DNA from: Aurantiacibacter spongiae
GTDB taxonomy: Bacteria > Pseudomonadota > Alphaproteobacteria > Sphingomonadales > Sphingomonadaceae
Length of the DNA: 64,000 bases
Direction of reading: 5' to 3'
Assembly: GCF_003815535.1 (NCBI RefSeq)
Contig: NZ_RPFZ01000001.1
Coordinates: forward strand, 124,001-188,000
Under the pieces are notes generated by a model. It worked only from the letters and a program-made list of their open reading frames with translations, was not told the DNA's origin and ran no database searches. Position numbers and translations under genes: made by a program. Shown one piece after another: positions 27,980 through 36,002 of this stretch. Position 1 is the first letter of the stretch; each line of letters begins with the position of its first letter.

Positions 27980-28391
27980 ACCGGCCCTGAGCGGAGAGGA
28001 ACGCTTCAGGCGCAAGCGCCGCCGATTCTGGGGCTTCTACGTCGCAAGCGTGCTCGCCTCGATGGCGGTCGCCGGAGGTCTGGGTCTTGCCGCCGGACTG
28101 TTCGAGAACGGCGATCTGCCCGGTGGGGCGGTAATCGCCATCTGGATCGCGGCGGTCCTTGGCTTCGCGTGGTTTTCCTGGTGGTGGTTTCGCCGCATCG
28201 ACGAGGTCGACCTGCTCGACAATCTGTGGGCCAGCACCATCGCCTTCTACGCCTATGTCATCGCCTTCGGATCGTGGACGATCCTTGGCGACACGCAGCT
28301 CGTCCCGCCGGTCGATCACGGGCTGATCGCGCTGTTCTCGGTCGGCGTGCTCGTCCTTGCATACCTGGCCCGCAAGCTGGGCCTTCGCTGA
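27963..28391 (+). CDS. small membrane protein following XRE regulator
   Basis: A 142-residue membrane protein with about four hydrophobic segments (near 24-45, 55-73, 85-103 and 115-134) and a basic N-terminus (RFRRKRRRFWGFY). It starts inside the XRE gene, 17 bases before its stop. No family could be named. Composition matches neighbours. Forty-one bases separate it from the next GumN gene. Confidence 0.7.
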   Translation: MTKPNEPALSGEERFRRKRRRFWGFYVASVLASMAVAGGLGLAAGLFENGDLPGGAVIAIWIAAVLGFAWFSWWWFRRIDEVDLLDNLWASTIAFYAYVIAFGSWTILGDTQLVPPVDHGLIALFSVGVLVLAYLARKLGLR

Positions 28392-28432
28392 AATCTGGCG
28401 TATCTGTCATTTCGAACGGGAGTTTTTAGACC

Positions 28433-29431
28433 ATGACCATCAAGACCCTTTCCCCCGCCGCCTCCGGTATTACGCTCGCTCTCGCGCTCGCTCTCGCGCT
28501 CGCTTTCGCGCCGGTCGCGGCGCTCGCGCAGGATGACGCAATTGACCATTCGCAGATGGACCATTCGCAAATGGACCATTCGCAGATGGACCATTCGCAG
28601 ATAGCGCAGAGCACGGTCGAAGCCGCCCTGCCGACCGAGGGCACTCCGGCGCTCTGGCGCCTGTCGGACGAGGATACGACCATCTACCTGTTCGGCACGA
28701 TCCATATTCTGCCCGAAAACGTGAACTGGTTCGACGACCGGCTCGCGACCGCGTTCGATGCCTCCGACGAACTGGTGTTCGAGATCGACATGGATGAGGC
28801 GCAGGCCGCCGGTCCGGCGATGATGCAGCGCGGGATGCTGGAGAACGGGCAGACCGTGCGTTCGCTGATGACCGAGGAAAACCGCGCCGAATACGAGGCC
28901 GCCCTCGCCGATCTGGGCGTTCCCGCGGCCGCCCTCGACCAGTTCGAGCCGTGGATGGTATCGCTCAACCTCTCCATGCTGCCGCTGCTGAAGGCGGGCT
29001 ACCAGCCCGATCAGGGTGTCGAGATGGTGCTGCGCGGCCGGGCCGATGGCAAGGAGCGCGCCGCGCTGGAGACTGTGGATCAGCAGATCGACCTGTTCGA
29101 CACGCTGCCGATGGACAAGCAGCTCGTCTATCTCGACGACGCGGTCGAAGCCGTGCCCGGCATGGTCGATTCGATCGAGAAAATGAAGGTCGAATGGCTC
29201 GAAGGCGATGCCGACGGTCTCGCCGAACTGATGAACGAGGACATGGACGATCCCGAAATCTACGATCTGCTGCTGACCAACCGCAACGCCAACTGGGTCG
29301 ACTGGATCGAGCACCGGCTGGAGGAACCCGGCACGGTGTTCATCGCCGTGGGCGCGGGCCATCTCGCCGGACGCGGCAGCGTGCAGTCGCAGCTGGAAGA
29401 ACGCGGCCATACGGTGTCGCGCGTTCAGTGA
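28433..29431 (+). CDS. TraB/GumN family protein 2 with Met/His repeat
   Basis: A 332-residue exported GumN/TraB protein. The signal peptide hydrophobic core is a tandem LALA repeat; the mature N-terminus carries four DHSQM-type pentapeptides (residues about 38-57), like the Met/His repeats of copper-binding CopA/PcoA proteins. The GumN domain follows: [24 protein letters not shown] with the GTIH motif, and the C-terminal VGAGHLAGRGSVQSQLEERG. It has more Asp/Glu than its paralogues. Its TGA overlaps the GTG of the third paralogue. Metal binding is an inference from the repeat and from TIKI-type metal dependence. Confidence 0.85.
   Translation: MTIKTLSPAASGITLALALALALAFAPVAALAQDDAIDHSQMDHSQMDHSQMDHSQIAQSTVEAALPTEGTPALWRLSDEDTTIYLFGTIHILPENVNWFDDRLATAFDASDELVFEIDMDEAQAAGPAMMQRGMLENGQTVRSLMTEENRAEYEAALADLGVPAAALDQFEPWMVSLNLSMLPLLKAGYQPDQGVEMVLRGRADGKERAALETVDQQIDLFDTLPMDKQLVYLDDAVEAVPGMVDSIEKMKVEWLEGDADGLAELMNEDMDDPEIYDLLLTNRNANWVDWIEHRLEEPGTVFIAVGAGHLAGRGSVQSQLEERGHTVSRVQ
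28475..28510 (+). repeat. 3 x 12-bp tandem repeat in the signal peptide
   Basis: Units CTCGCTCTCGCG at 28475-28486 and 28487-28498, and a one-base variant at 28499-28510, encoding LALA-LALA-LAFA. Gain or loss of a unit by slippage would keep the frame and change the length of the hydrophobic core. Confidence 0.9.
28544..28603 (+). repeat. 4 x 15-bp tandem repeat encoding DHSQM
   Basis: Four consecutive 15-base units (28544-28558, 28559-28573, 28574-28588, 28589-28603) differ at one or two positions and encode DHSQM three times and DHSQI once. The protein repeat resembles methionine/histidine copper-binding motifs. Confidence 0.92.
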
Positions 29432-30306
29432 CCCGGGCGAGGGCGCTTGCGATCCTCCTGACCATCACGGGGGCGCTGTGGCTTTCTGGCTGCGGCGCCC
29501 CCGCCCCATCCGCGCGCGACTGGCCCGCCCCTTCCCCGGCGCTGTGGGAAGTGAACGGCCCCGGCGGGGCGAAGGGCTGGCTGTTCGGCACCGTTCACGC
29601 CCTTCCCGACGCAGTAGCCTGGCGCACGCCCCTGCTGGAAGACAGGCTCGCCCGGGCCGGCCCGCTGGTGGTGGAGATCGCCGATCTCGACGATCCGGCG
29701 GGGCGGGCGCTGTTTCACGAGATGGCCTTCAGCGCGGGCCAGCCCCCGCTCACCTCGCGCGTCGATGCCGCGCATCGCCCGGCCCTGAAACGCCTCATGC
29801 AGCAAAACGATGCGAAGGACGGTGACTTTGCCGGGGTGGAAAGCTGGGGCGCGGCGCTGTTGCTGGGCAGCTGCGTTCGAACCGGCGATCCCGCCAACGG
29901 AGTCGACCGCGCGCTGATCGCCGGGGCGGACGAGGTGATCGGCCTGGAAAGCTTCGCCGGGCAATATGCGATCTTCGATGCTTTGCCTGCCAAGGCCCAG
30001 TCGGACCTGCTGCTCGCCGTCGCGACGGAGGCCGAGGCGGCCGACCCCGACGGTGCCGTGCGCGACTGGCTGACCGGTAACGAAGCCGCGCTCGACCGGC
30101 GCCTGAATGCCGGCGTGCTGGCCTTTCCCGACCTGCGCCGCGCGCTGCTCGAACGCCGCAACAAGGCCTGGACCGCGCGCATTGCCGACCTGGTCAACGA
30201 CGGTCGCCGTCCGTTCGTCGCCGTCGGCGCGGGGCACCTGGTGGGCGATACGGGCCTGCCCGTGCTCCTTCGCGAACGCGGCTTTACCGTCCGCCGCATC
30301 CAGTAG
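29428..30306 (+). CDS. TraB/GumN family lipoprotein 3
   Basis: A 292-residue GumN/TraB protein. GTG start overlaps the previous stop; the signal sequence ends in the lipobox LSGC (cysteine near residue 20), so it is probably a lipoprotein. Domain marks: [25 protein letters not shown] with GTVH, and C-terminal [20 protein letters not shown]. The DEDT found in paralogues 1 and 2 is replaced by PGGA, so it is the most diverged of the three. Coupled translation with paralogue 2 suggests that they work together. Confidence 0.8.
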   Translation: MTRARALAILLTITGALWLSGCGAPAPSARDWPAPSPALWEVNGPGGAKGWLFGTVHALPDAVAWRTPLLEDRLARAGPLVVEIADLDDPAGRALFHEMAFSAGQPPLTSRVDAAHRPALKRLMQQNDAKDGDFAGVESWGAALLLGSCVRTGDPANGVDRALIAGADEVIGLESFAGQYAIFDALPAKAQSDLLLAVATEAEAADPDGAVRDWLTGNEAALDRRLNAGVLAFPDLRRALLERRNKAWTARIADLVNDGRRPFVAVGAGHLVGDTGLPVLLRERGFTVRRIQ

Positions 30307-30428
30307 CCCCCGCCGCAGCCTTGCCAAGCGCAGCGATTGCCCCTAATGGCGCCCCCTTCCCCCCGCATGGATCATCCCTGGAGGCGTGCGGCGGGACGAC
30401 AAACTACGCAATCGAAAGGCATGACGAA

Positions 30429-31133
30429 ATGAGCGACGCTCTGACCCTGCCGGCCGAGACGCGCGAACGGGCTGGCAAGGGAGCCTCCCGTGCACTGCGT
30501 CGCGAGGGCCGGATTCCCGCCGTGATCTACGGCAACAAGGAAGACCCCACTCCCATCCACGTGGAAGAGAAGGAGCTGGTGAAGCAACTCGACACCGGTC
30601 ACTTCATGAACTCCATCGTGATGGTCGAGATCGACGGCAAGCAGACCCGCACCCTGCCCAAGGACGTGGCGCTGCACCCGGTCACCGATCGCCCGATCCA
30701 CGTCGATTTCCTGCGTCTCGCGAAGAACGCCAAGATCGACGTCGAGATTCCGGTCGTGTTCGTCAATCAGGAAGCCAGCCCCGGCCTCAAGAAAGGCGGC
30801 GTGCTCAATGTCGTGCGGCACGAGCTGGAACTGGTCTGCGAAGCGGACAAGATTCCCTCCGAGATCGAACTGGACGTGACCGGGCTGGACGTGGGCGATT
30901 CGATCCACATCAGCGCCGTGTCCCTGCCCGCAGGTTCGGAAAGCGCGATTACCGATCGCGACTTCACCATCGCGACCATCGTCGCCCCGTCCGCGCTCAA
31001 GCGCGCCGAGGGTGAAGGCGAGGAAGGCGAGGAAGGCCAGACCGGCGAGGGCATGGAGCCTGGCGAAACGGCCGCGACCGAGCAGGGTCCGGACGACGAC
31101 GCTGCCGAGGAGCAGGAAGAGAAGAGCGAATGA
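30429..31133 (+). CDS. rplY: 50S ribosomal protein L25 (Ctc-type)
   Basis: A 234-residue L25 with an added C-terminal TL5 domain, as in the general-stress protein Ctc. It binds 5S rRNA. The N-terminal domain shows [17 protein letters not shown] near residues 19-35; the second domain extends to about residue 190, followed by an acidic Glu/Gly-rich tail ([14 protein letters not shown]...). The ATG at 30429 is chosen from the conserved N-terminus. The stop overlaps the start of the secreted-protein gene downstream; pth follows, an order common across bacteria (rplY-pth-ychF). Confidence 0.95.
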   Translation: MSDALTLPAETRERAGKGASRALRREGRIPAVIYGNKEDPTPIHVEEKELVKQLDTGHFMNSIVMVEIDGKQTRTLPKDVALHPVTDRPIHVDFLRLAKNAKIDVEIPVVFVNQEASPGLKKGGVLNVVRHELELVCEADKIPSEIELDVTGLDVGDSIHISAVSLPAGSESAITDRDFTIATIVAPSALKRAEGEGEEGEEGQTGEGMEPGETAATEQGPDDDAAEEQEEKSE

Positions 31134-31576
31134 TGCGCCTGCGCGCGCTGATATTCGCAAATGTCGCGGGACTGGGGCTGGCCATCGCGCCGGCCCCGGC
31201 CCTCGCGCAGCAGCAGGCGCAACCCCGCTCTGCCGTGCTGCCGAGCAATCCGCAGGACTTCCAGTGCTTCGCGCTGATGCAGCAGCGCCGTGCCGCCTAC
31301 ATCGCCAATCCGCAGGCCGCGCCGGCCAACCGCGCCGAACTGATCAACAATCTGACGATCATTTCCGCCTTCTATGCCGGGCGCCTGACTCACTACCCCG
31401 CCGCCGACGCCGCAGCCCAATTCGCGTCCGCCCGATCTGAACTGGCCGCCGCCACCCCGCAGCAGCGCGACGCATTCGCCGGCGTGTGCACGCAATTCTA
31501 TCTTACCGTCATGGATGCCCTCATCAATCCGGACGGTCAGCCGCAGCGGGGCCAGCAGTCGCAGCAGCCGCGCTGA
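31130..31576 (+). CDS. small exported protein between rplY and pth
   Basis: A 148-residue protein with a signal peptide ending AQQQ after LAQ (near residue 27), no recognised domain, and a Gln/Pro-rich C-terminus ([12 protein letters not shown]). Two cysteines (FQCFAL, GVCTQF) may form a disulfide. The ATG overlaps the rplY stop and is followed directly by a second ATG. It lies 12 bases before pth, so the three are one operon. Function unknown. Confidence 0.7.
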   Translation: MMRLRALIFANVAGLGLAIAPAPALAQQQAQPRSAVLPSNPQDFQCFALMQQRRAAYIANPQAAPANRAELINNLTIISAFYAGRLTHYPAADAAAQFASARSELAAATPQQRDAFAGVCTQFYLTVMDALINPDGQPQRGQQSQQPR

Positions 31577-31588
31577 GAAAGGCGGTCG

Positions 31589-32158
31589 ATGCAGCTCTGG
31601 GTGGGTCTCGGAAATCCCGGTCCGCGCTATGCGATGCACCGGCACAATGTCGGGTTCATGGCACTCGACGTCATCGCCGACATGCACGGCTTCGGTACCG
31701 TGCAGACCAAGTTTCAAGGCTGGTTCCAGGAAGGCCGCATCGGCAGCGACAGGATCGCGCTGCTGAAGCCCGCCACCTTCATGAACGAAAGCGGCCGCAG
31801 CGTCGGCGAGGCGATGCGCTTCTACAAGATCGGTCCGGACGCGCTGACCGTCTTCCATGACGAACTCGATCTGGCTCCGTTCAAGGTAAAGGTGAAGCAG
31901 GGCGGCGGCCATGCCGGGCATAACGGTCTGCGCTCCATCGACAGCCATTGCGGCCCGGACTTCCGGCGCGTACGCATCGGAATCGGTCATCCGGGCAGCA
32001 AGGACCGCGTGAACGGGCACGTTCTCGGCAATTACGCCAGGACGGAGCAGGACGATCTCGCGCAGATGCTCGGCGCGGTGGCAGCCGAGGCAGACCGACT
32101 GGCCGAGCACGACGATGCCCGCTTCATGAGCGACGTCGCGCTGCGCATGCAGGACTGA
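31589..32158 (+). CDS. pth: peptidyl-tRNA hydrolase
   Basis: A 189-residue enzyme that frees tRNA from prematurely released peptidyl-tRNA. LWVGLGNPGPRYAMHRHNVGF at residues 3-23 carries catalytic H19; other marks are KPATFMNESGRSV, the catalytic aspartate in FHDELDL, and GGGHAGHNGLRSI. Length is normal. GAAAGGCGG lies upstream of the ATG. It ends the rplY operon; its usual partner ychF is 1.7 kb further on, separated here by a PEP-CTERM gene and a TPR gene. Confidence 0.95.
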   Translation: MQLWVGLGNPGPRYAMHRHNVGFMALDVIADMHGFGTVQTKFQGWFQEGRIGSDRIALLKPATFMNESGRSVGEAMRFYKIGPDALTVFHDELDLAPFKVKVKQGGGHAGHNGLRSIDSHCGPDFRRVRIGIGHPGSKDRVNGHVLGNYARTEQDDLAQMLGAVAAEADRLAEHDDARFMSDVALRMQD

Positions 32159-32242
32159 CGCGGGAAACAGGTGTCGGGTTTCCTGACAGCACGAGGCGAT
32201 CCGCAGCGTCGTTAACCATCGCACCGCGCGCGATCCGGCGAC

Positions 32243-32258
32243 TGGCACGTGGGTTGCA
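32243..32258 (+). promoter_or_regulatory. sigma-54 (RpoN) -24/-12 promoter of the PEP-CTERM gene
   Basis: TGGCACG (32243-32249), four bases, then TTGCA (32254-32258) matches the RpoN consensus TGGCACG-N4-TTGCW at every fixed position, with the GG and GC pairs ten bases apart as required. Start of transcription would be near 32269, 30 bases before the ATG. A dyad TGTC...GACA at 32172-32188 lies about 55 bases further upstream and might bind an activator. Confidence 0.75.
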
Positions 32259-32265
32259 TCCCCTC

Positions 32266-32297
32266 GCGATAACCAAATCGCTGCAGGGGGTTATCGC
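32266..32297 (+). promoter_or_regulatory. inverted repeat around the ribosome-binding site
   Basis: GCGATAAC (32266-32273) is repeated inverted as GTTATCGC (32290-32297), directly before the ATG at 32299, with the Shine-Dalgarno AGGGGG at 32285-32290 in the loop and stem base. It could limit translation or serve as an operator. The predicted start near 32269 would leave only part of the left arm in the RNA. Confidence 0.4.
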
Positions 32298-32298
32298 C

Positions 32299-32637
32299 AT
32301 GAAGACCAGGTCCGCCGCCATCGCCATCTCGTTCGTCGCCCTGTCTCTGGCAGCGCCGGCCCATGCCACCTGGGGATGGGGATGGGGCTCGGGCGGCTGG
32401 GGCCACACGCATTACAGCGGTTGCGGGCATACCGGCTCTTCGACCTCGACCGGATCGACCAGCAGCACCTCTGGCGGATCGACCACCGGCAGCTCCACCA
32501 GCTCCACGAGTTCGACGACAACGGGCGGATCGACCGGCGGAACGCAGGTGCCCGAGCCTGGCGGGCTGGGCCTGATGGCGGCGGCCCTTCTCGGCCTCGG
32601 CCTGGCGCGCCGCCGCCGGCAGCAATTGACCGCCTGA
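32299..32637 (+). CDS. PEP-CTERM sorting-signal protein
   Basis: A 112-residue exported protein. A signal peptide ending in AHA is followed by a short Trp/Gly-rich piece (TWGWGWGSGGWGHTHYSG), a low-complexity Ser/Thr/Gly linker of about 45 residues, and the C-terminal signal VPEPGGLGLMAAALLGLGLARRRR. This last tripartite motif (PEP, hydrophobic helix, basic tail) is the substrate tag of exosortase. Such proteins are anchored to or exported through the envelope and are tied to exopolysaccharide production and aggregation. No exosortase lies in the window. A sigma-54 promoter precedes it. Confidence 0.9.
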   Translation: MKTRSAAIAISFVALSLAAPAHATWGWGWGSGGWGHTHYSGCGHTGSSTSTGSTSSTSGGSTTGSSTSSTSSTTTGGSTGGTQVPEPGGLGLMAAALLGLGLARRRRQQLTA

Positions 32638-32646
32638 AGGTTTCCG

Positions 32647-33756
32647 TCAGCGCGCCGCCAGCCGGGCGGCGAGGCGCCTGATCGCCTCGGGCGCGTCGGC
32701 ACGCACCGCCAGCGGCGCCACGACCTCCCGCGCCTGCGCGGCCTGCCCTGTCTCGATCAGCACCTCCGCATAGATGCGCGCGATCAGCGGGTTGTCGGGA
32801 TGCTGGCGCCAGACCGGCACGATCTGGGCGCGGGCCTGCTCGGGCTGGCCCGCTTCGAGCAGCGCCTTGGCGTAGAGCGCGCGCGAATCGGGATGATCGG
32901 CGATCAGGTTTTCGTTGCGCTGAAACAGCGTTCGCACCCCCGCCCAGTCGCCGGCTTCGGCCTTCAGCCGCGCGGCCAGAAACAGGAATTCGGCGTCGCG
33001 CGGATAGGCCTCCGCCCCCCGCAGAACGAGCGGGCGGAGCAGATCCATCCGCCCCAGCGCGCCCAGTTCGGCGATCGCGCCGAGCAGCGCGGGCCGATCA
33101 AGAGGGGCAATGTCGAGGATCGCCAGAAAGGCGCGCGAGGCCAGGTCATGCTCTCCATCCAGCTGCGCGAGGCGGCCGGTCACGTAAAGCGTCTCGATCC
33201 GGTCCGGCGCTTCGGCCTGCGCCCGGCGCACCGCCGGTCGCGCCCCGTCCGCATCGCCGCGGGCGAGATACCAGGAGGCTTCCGCCGCGTGGAGACGCGA
33301 CCGGTCCCCCCAGGCCTGCCGGCCTTGTGCGAAGGCAATCCGGGCCGCTGCCTCCTCGCCCTGCATGTCCGCCGCCAGCGCGCGAAGACGCCAGCTGTCC
33401 GCGCTGTCCTGACCGCGCAGCAGCCGCTCGGTTGCGGCGGTATCGCCAGTCTGAAGGTGCCCTTCGGCGGCGAGCAGCGCCGCGTCGTCCGGACGCTCGC
33501 CGGTCCTGTCGAGGCGCCCCAGCGTCGCCAGCGCCGCCTCGCCCCGCCCCATCGCGATCTGCGCCCGGGCAAGCAGGGCGAGAGCCGGGACGTTGCGGGC
33601 ATCATCTCCCAGCGCAGCCTGCGCCTGCTGTCCGGCGGTTATGTAATCCTGTTTCGCGTAGGCATCCTGCGCTGCGGCCAGGTGATTGTCCTGCGCCGCC
33701 GAACAGGCGGCCAGGGCGGCGGCGAAGGCGACGGACCACAGGGTGCGGGCAGGCAT
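32647..33756 (-). CDS. TPR-repeat lipoprotein
   Basis: A 369-residue protein of tandem helical repeats. The start MPARTLWSVAFAAALAACSAA gives a lipoprotein signal with LAAC (cysteine near residue 18). Repeats of the tetratricopeptide type run through the rest (for example NVPALALLARAQIAMGRGEAALATL and ALYAKALLEAGQPEQARAQI). It may be an assembly scaffold in the envelope; related proteins (PrsT) accompany PEP-CTERM systems, but this link is weak here. It converges on the PEP-CTERM gene with nine bases between stops. Confidence 0.72.
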   Translation of the reverse strand: MPARTLWSVAFAAALAACSAAQDNHLAAAQDAYAKQDYITAGQQAQAALGDDARNVPALALLARAQIAMGRGEAALATLGRLDRTGERPDDAALLAAEGHLQTGDTAATERLLRGQDSADSWRLRALAADMQGEEAAARIAFAQGRQAWGDRSRLHAAEASWYLARGDADGARPAVRRAQAEAPDRIETLYVTGRLAQLDGEHDLASRAFLAILDIAPLDRPALLGAIAELGALGRMDLLRPLVLRGAEAYPRDAEFLFLAARLKAEAGDWAGVRTLFQRNENLIADHPDSRALYAKALLEAGQPEQARAQIVPVWRQHPDNPLIARIYAEVLIETGQAAQAREVVAPLAVRADAPEAIRRLAARLAAR

Positions 33757-33873
33757 GCCCTGCTTCTGGCACGAAAGCGCAAACATTCGATGAAACGCGC
33801 GGTGCTTCCCCTCCCCGGCCATCGCGGCTAAGGCGCGGCACGACAGTTCAAACGCATCCAGAAGGTATCAAGC

Positions 33874-34974
33874 ATGGGATTCCGCTGCGGGATCGTGGGC
33901 TTGCCCAATGTCGGCAAGTCGACCCTTTTCAACGCCCTTACCGAAACGCAGGCCGCGCAGGCTGCCAACTATCCGTTCTGCACGATCGAGCCGAATGTCG
34001 GCCAGGTCGCCGTGCCCGACGAACGGCTGGAGAAGATCGCCGGTATCGCCGGCAGCGCGAAGGTCGTCCACACGCAGCTTTCGTTCGTCGACATCGCCGG
34101 TCTGGTAAAGGGCGCGAGCGCGGGCGAGGGTCTTGGCAACCAGTTCCTCGGCAATATCCGCGAGGTCGACGCCATCGTTCACGTCCTGCGTTGTTTCGAG
34201 GACGACGATATCCAGCATGTCTCCAACACCGTCGACCCGATCGCCGATGCCGAGGTGGTGGAGACCGAACTGATGCTCGCCGATCTGGAAAGCCTGGAAA
34301 AGCGCGTTCCCAATGCGCAGAAGCGCGCGACGGGCGGGGACAAGGAAGCGAAGATCATGGCCAGCGTGCTCGGCCAGGCGCTGGACCTGCTGCGCGACGG
34401 CAAGCCCGCCCGCCTGACCGAACCGCAGGATGACGAGGAAGCGCGCATCTTCGCACAGGCACAGCTGCTGACCGCCAAGCCTGTCCTGTACGTCTGCAAC
34501 GTCGGCGAGGACGAGGCGGCGAGCGGCAATGCCATGAGCGAGAAGGTCTTTGCCAAAGCCGATGCAGAGGGGGCGGAGGCGGTGGTCGTGTCCGCCGCGA
34601 TCGAAGCCGAACTGGTCGGCATGGAGCCGGAGGAGCGGCGCGAGTATCTTAGCGAGCTGGGTCTGGAGGAAACCGGCCTGGCCCGGGTCATCCGCGCCGG
34701 ATACCAGCTGCTCGGGCTCAAGACATTCTTCACCGCCGGCCCCAAGGAAGCGCGCGCCTGGACCTGCCCGCAGGACGCCAGGGCCCCGCAGGCGGCGGGC
34801 GAAATCCATACCGATTTCGAAAAGGGTTTCATCCGCGCCGAGACCATCGCCTTCGATGATTACGTCGAACTGGGGGGCGAGAGCGCCGCGCGCGAAGCGG
34901 GAAAATTGCGGCAGGAAGGCAAGGACTATCTGGTGAAGGATGGCGACGTCATGCTGTTCAAGTTCAATGTCTAG
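33874..34974 (+). CDS. ychF: redox-regulated ATPase YchF (Obg family)
   Basis: A 366-residue Obg-family protein that binds ATP in preference to GTP. G1 is GIVGLPNVGKSTLFNALT near residues 6-22, G3 is DIAGLVKGAS near 71-80, and the G4 is altered as usual for YchF (YVCNVGED near residue 206). The C-terminal TGS domain begins FFTAGPKEARAW and ends VKDGDVMLFKFNV, a family hallmark. Complete. Its TAG stop shares the four bases CTAG with the stop of the converging DUF2167 gene. Confidence 0.96.
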   Translation: MGFRCGIVGLPNVGKSTLFNALTETQAAQAANYPFCTIEPNVGQVAVPDERLEKIAGIAGSAKVVHTQLSFVDIAGLVKGASAGEGLGNQFLGNIREVDAIVHVLRCFEDDDIQHVSNTVDPIADAEVVETELMLADLESLEKRVPNAQKRATGGDKEAKIMASVLGQALDLLRDGKPARLTEPQDDEEARIFAQAQLLTAKPVLYVCNVGEDEAASGNAMSEKVFAKADAEGAEAVVVSAAIEAELVGMEPEERREYLSELGLEETGLARVIRAGYQLLGLKTFFTAGPKEARAWTCPQDARAPQAAGEIHTDFEKGFIRAETIAFDDYVELGGESAAREAGKLRQEGKDYLVKDGDVMLFKFNV

Positions 34975-35876
34975 GTCTGCCCCGCGACCCTCCGCCGGCC
35001 GATCAGGCGGCGGAGCGGTCCGAAGAACAGTCCGGCCAAGATGAGTGCCGCGACGATCAGCGGCTTGGCGACCTTCACCAGCAAGGCAAATGCGCCAGCG
35101 TTCTTGGCCACGGCCAGCCCCGCCCCGCCCGCGACGAGACCGGCGATGCCGTATCCGGCGGCCACGTCCGTCGCGCTGTCGTAATCGGCATAGCGGTAGC
35201 CCGGATCGAAAGCGGCGCGACCAGCGAGCGCGTCGGCCGCCTCGCGTATCTCGGCAAGGCGGGGCATCGCTGACACGACGTTCAGGCTGAGCACGCCCCG
35301 CCGCCCGAGCGCGCGGATCTCGTAGTTCAGCGTGTTGACGTCGGCATCGTCGAAATCGAGTTCGCGCGCCCAGACGACCGAGTGATCGACGCTGTCGTAA
35401 CGCGGCTGCGCCACCCACCCGACGATCTCGACCCCCGCATTGCCCGCGGCGCGGCGGCGGGCGTTGAGGTCGGCGCTGGTCTGACGCATGGCATCGAGCA
35501 CCGCCTCGGGATCGACCTCTCGCGCATCGGCGTTGGACACCCATCCACTCTGCTCGAACGTAACCACGGCGCCCCAGCTGTCCGACAGCGGAGTGGTACC
35601 GGCGGGCATCACCAGCCCGAGTGCGCTATTCGCCTCGTCCGGGTGATTGCCCCACAGACCGATCAGGATCGACCGCGCATCCTGCGGACCGTAGAAGATG
35701 TAGTCCTCGCCCAGGTCGAGCGAAGCGTGAGCCTGCGTAATCGCGATCCCCCCGCTGCGCGGATCGAGCCTTTCGAGCAGGCGTGCGACCTCGGGCGGGG
35801 GCTCGACCGGCCGCGCGGATGCGGGCGACCCGGTGGCAGACAGCATGGCCAAGCAGAAGGTCACGAAGGCGCGCAT
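34971..35876 (-). CDS. DUF2167 membrane protein
   Basis: A 301-residue DUF2167 protein with a signal peptide (AFVTFCLAMLSATGSPASA), a large periplasmic part carrying the family marks (WGAVVTFEQSGWVSNADAREVD, VEIVGWVAQPRYD and a GRRGVLSLNVV strand), and two hydrophobic C-terminal segments ending in basic residues. Function is unknown. The ATG at 35876 is chosen over upstream starts because it heads the signal peptide. Confidence 0.8.
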   Translation of the reverse strand: MRAFVTFCLAMLSATGSPASARPVEPPPEVARLLERLDPRSGGIAITQAHASLDLGEDYIFYGPQDARSILIGLWGNHPDEANSALGLVMPAGTTPLSDSWGAVVTFEQSGWVSNADAREVDPEAVLDAMRQTSADLNARRRAAGNAGVEIVGWVAQPRYDSVDHSVVWARELDFDDADVNTLNYEIRALGRRGVLSLNVVSAMPRLAEIREAADALAGRAAFDPGYRYADYDSATDVAAGYGIAGLVAGGAGLAVAKNAGAFALLVKVAKPLIVAALILAGLFFGPLRRLIGRRRVAGQT

Positions 35877-36002
35877 CGGTCTCCCATTCTCGAAAAAGGC
35901 GCAAGACCTGCTAGCACGCCGGTCGTTACCGCCGCGCAAATGAAAGCGGCGCGGAAAGCCGATGCCCCCCGCGCCGCCCGTTCGCCTTGGGAATGTCTTG
36001 CC

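Noticed and set aside
28475-28603. Short tandem repeats as a CRISPR array
   Set aside because: Units are contiguous with no spacers and are translated.
25346-30306. TraB proteins as conjugation genes
   Set aside because: These belong to the GumN/TIKI branch; no tra or mob genes in the window.
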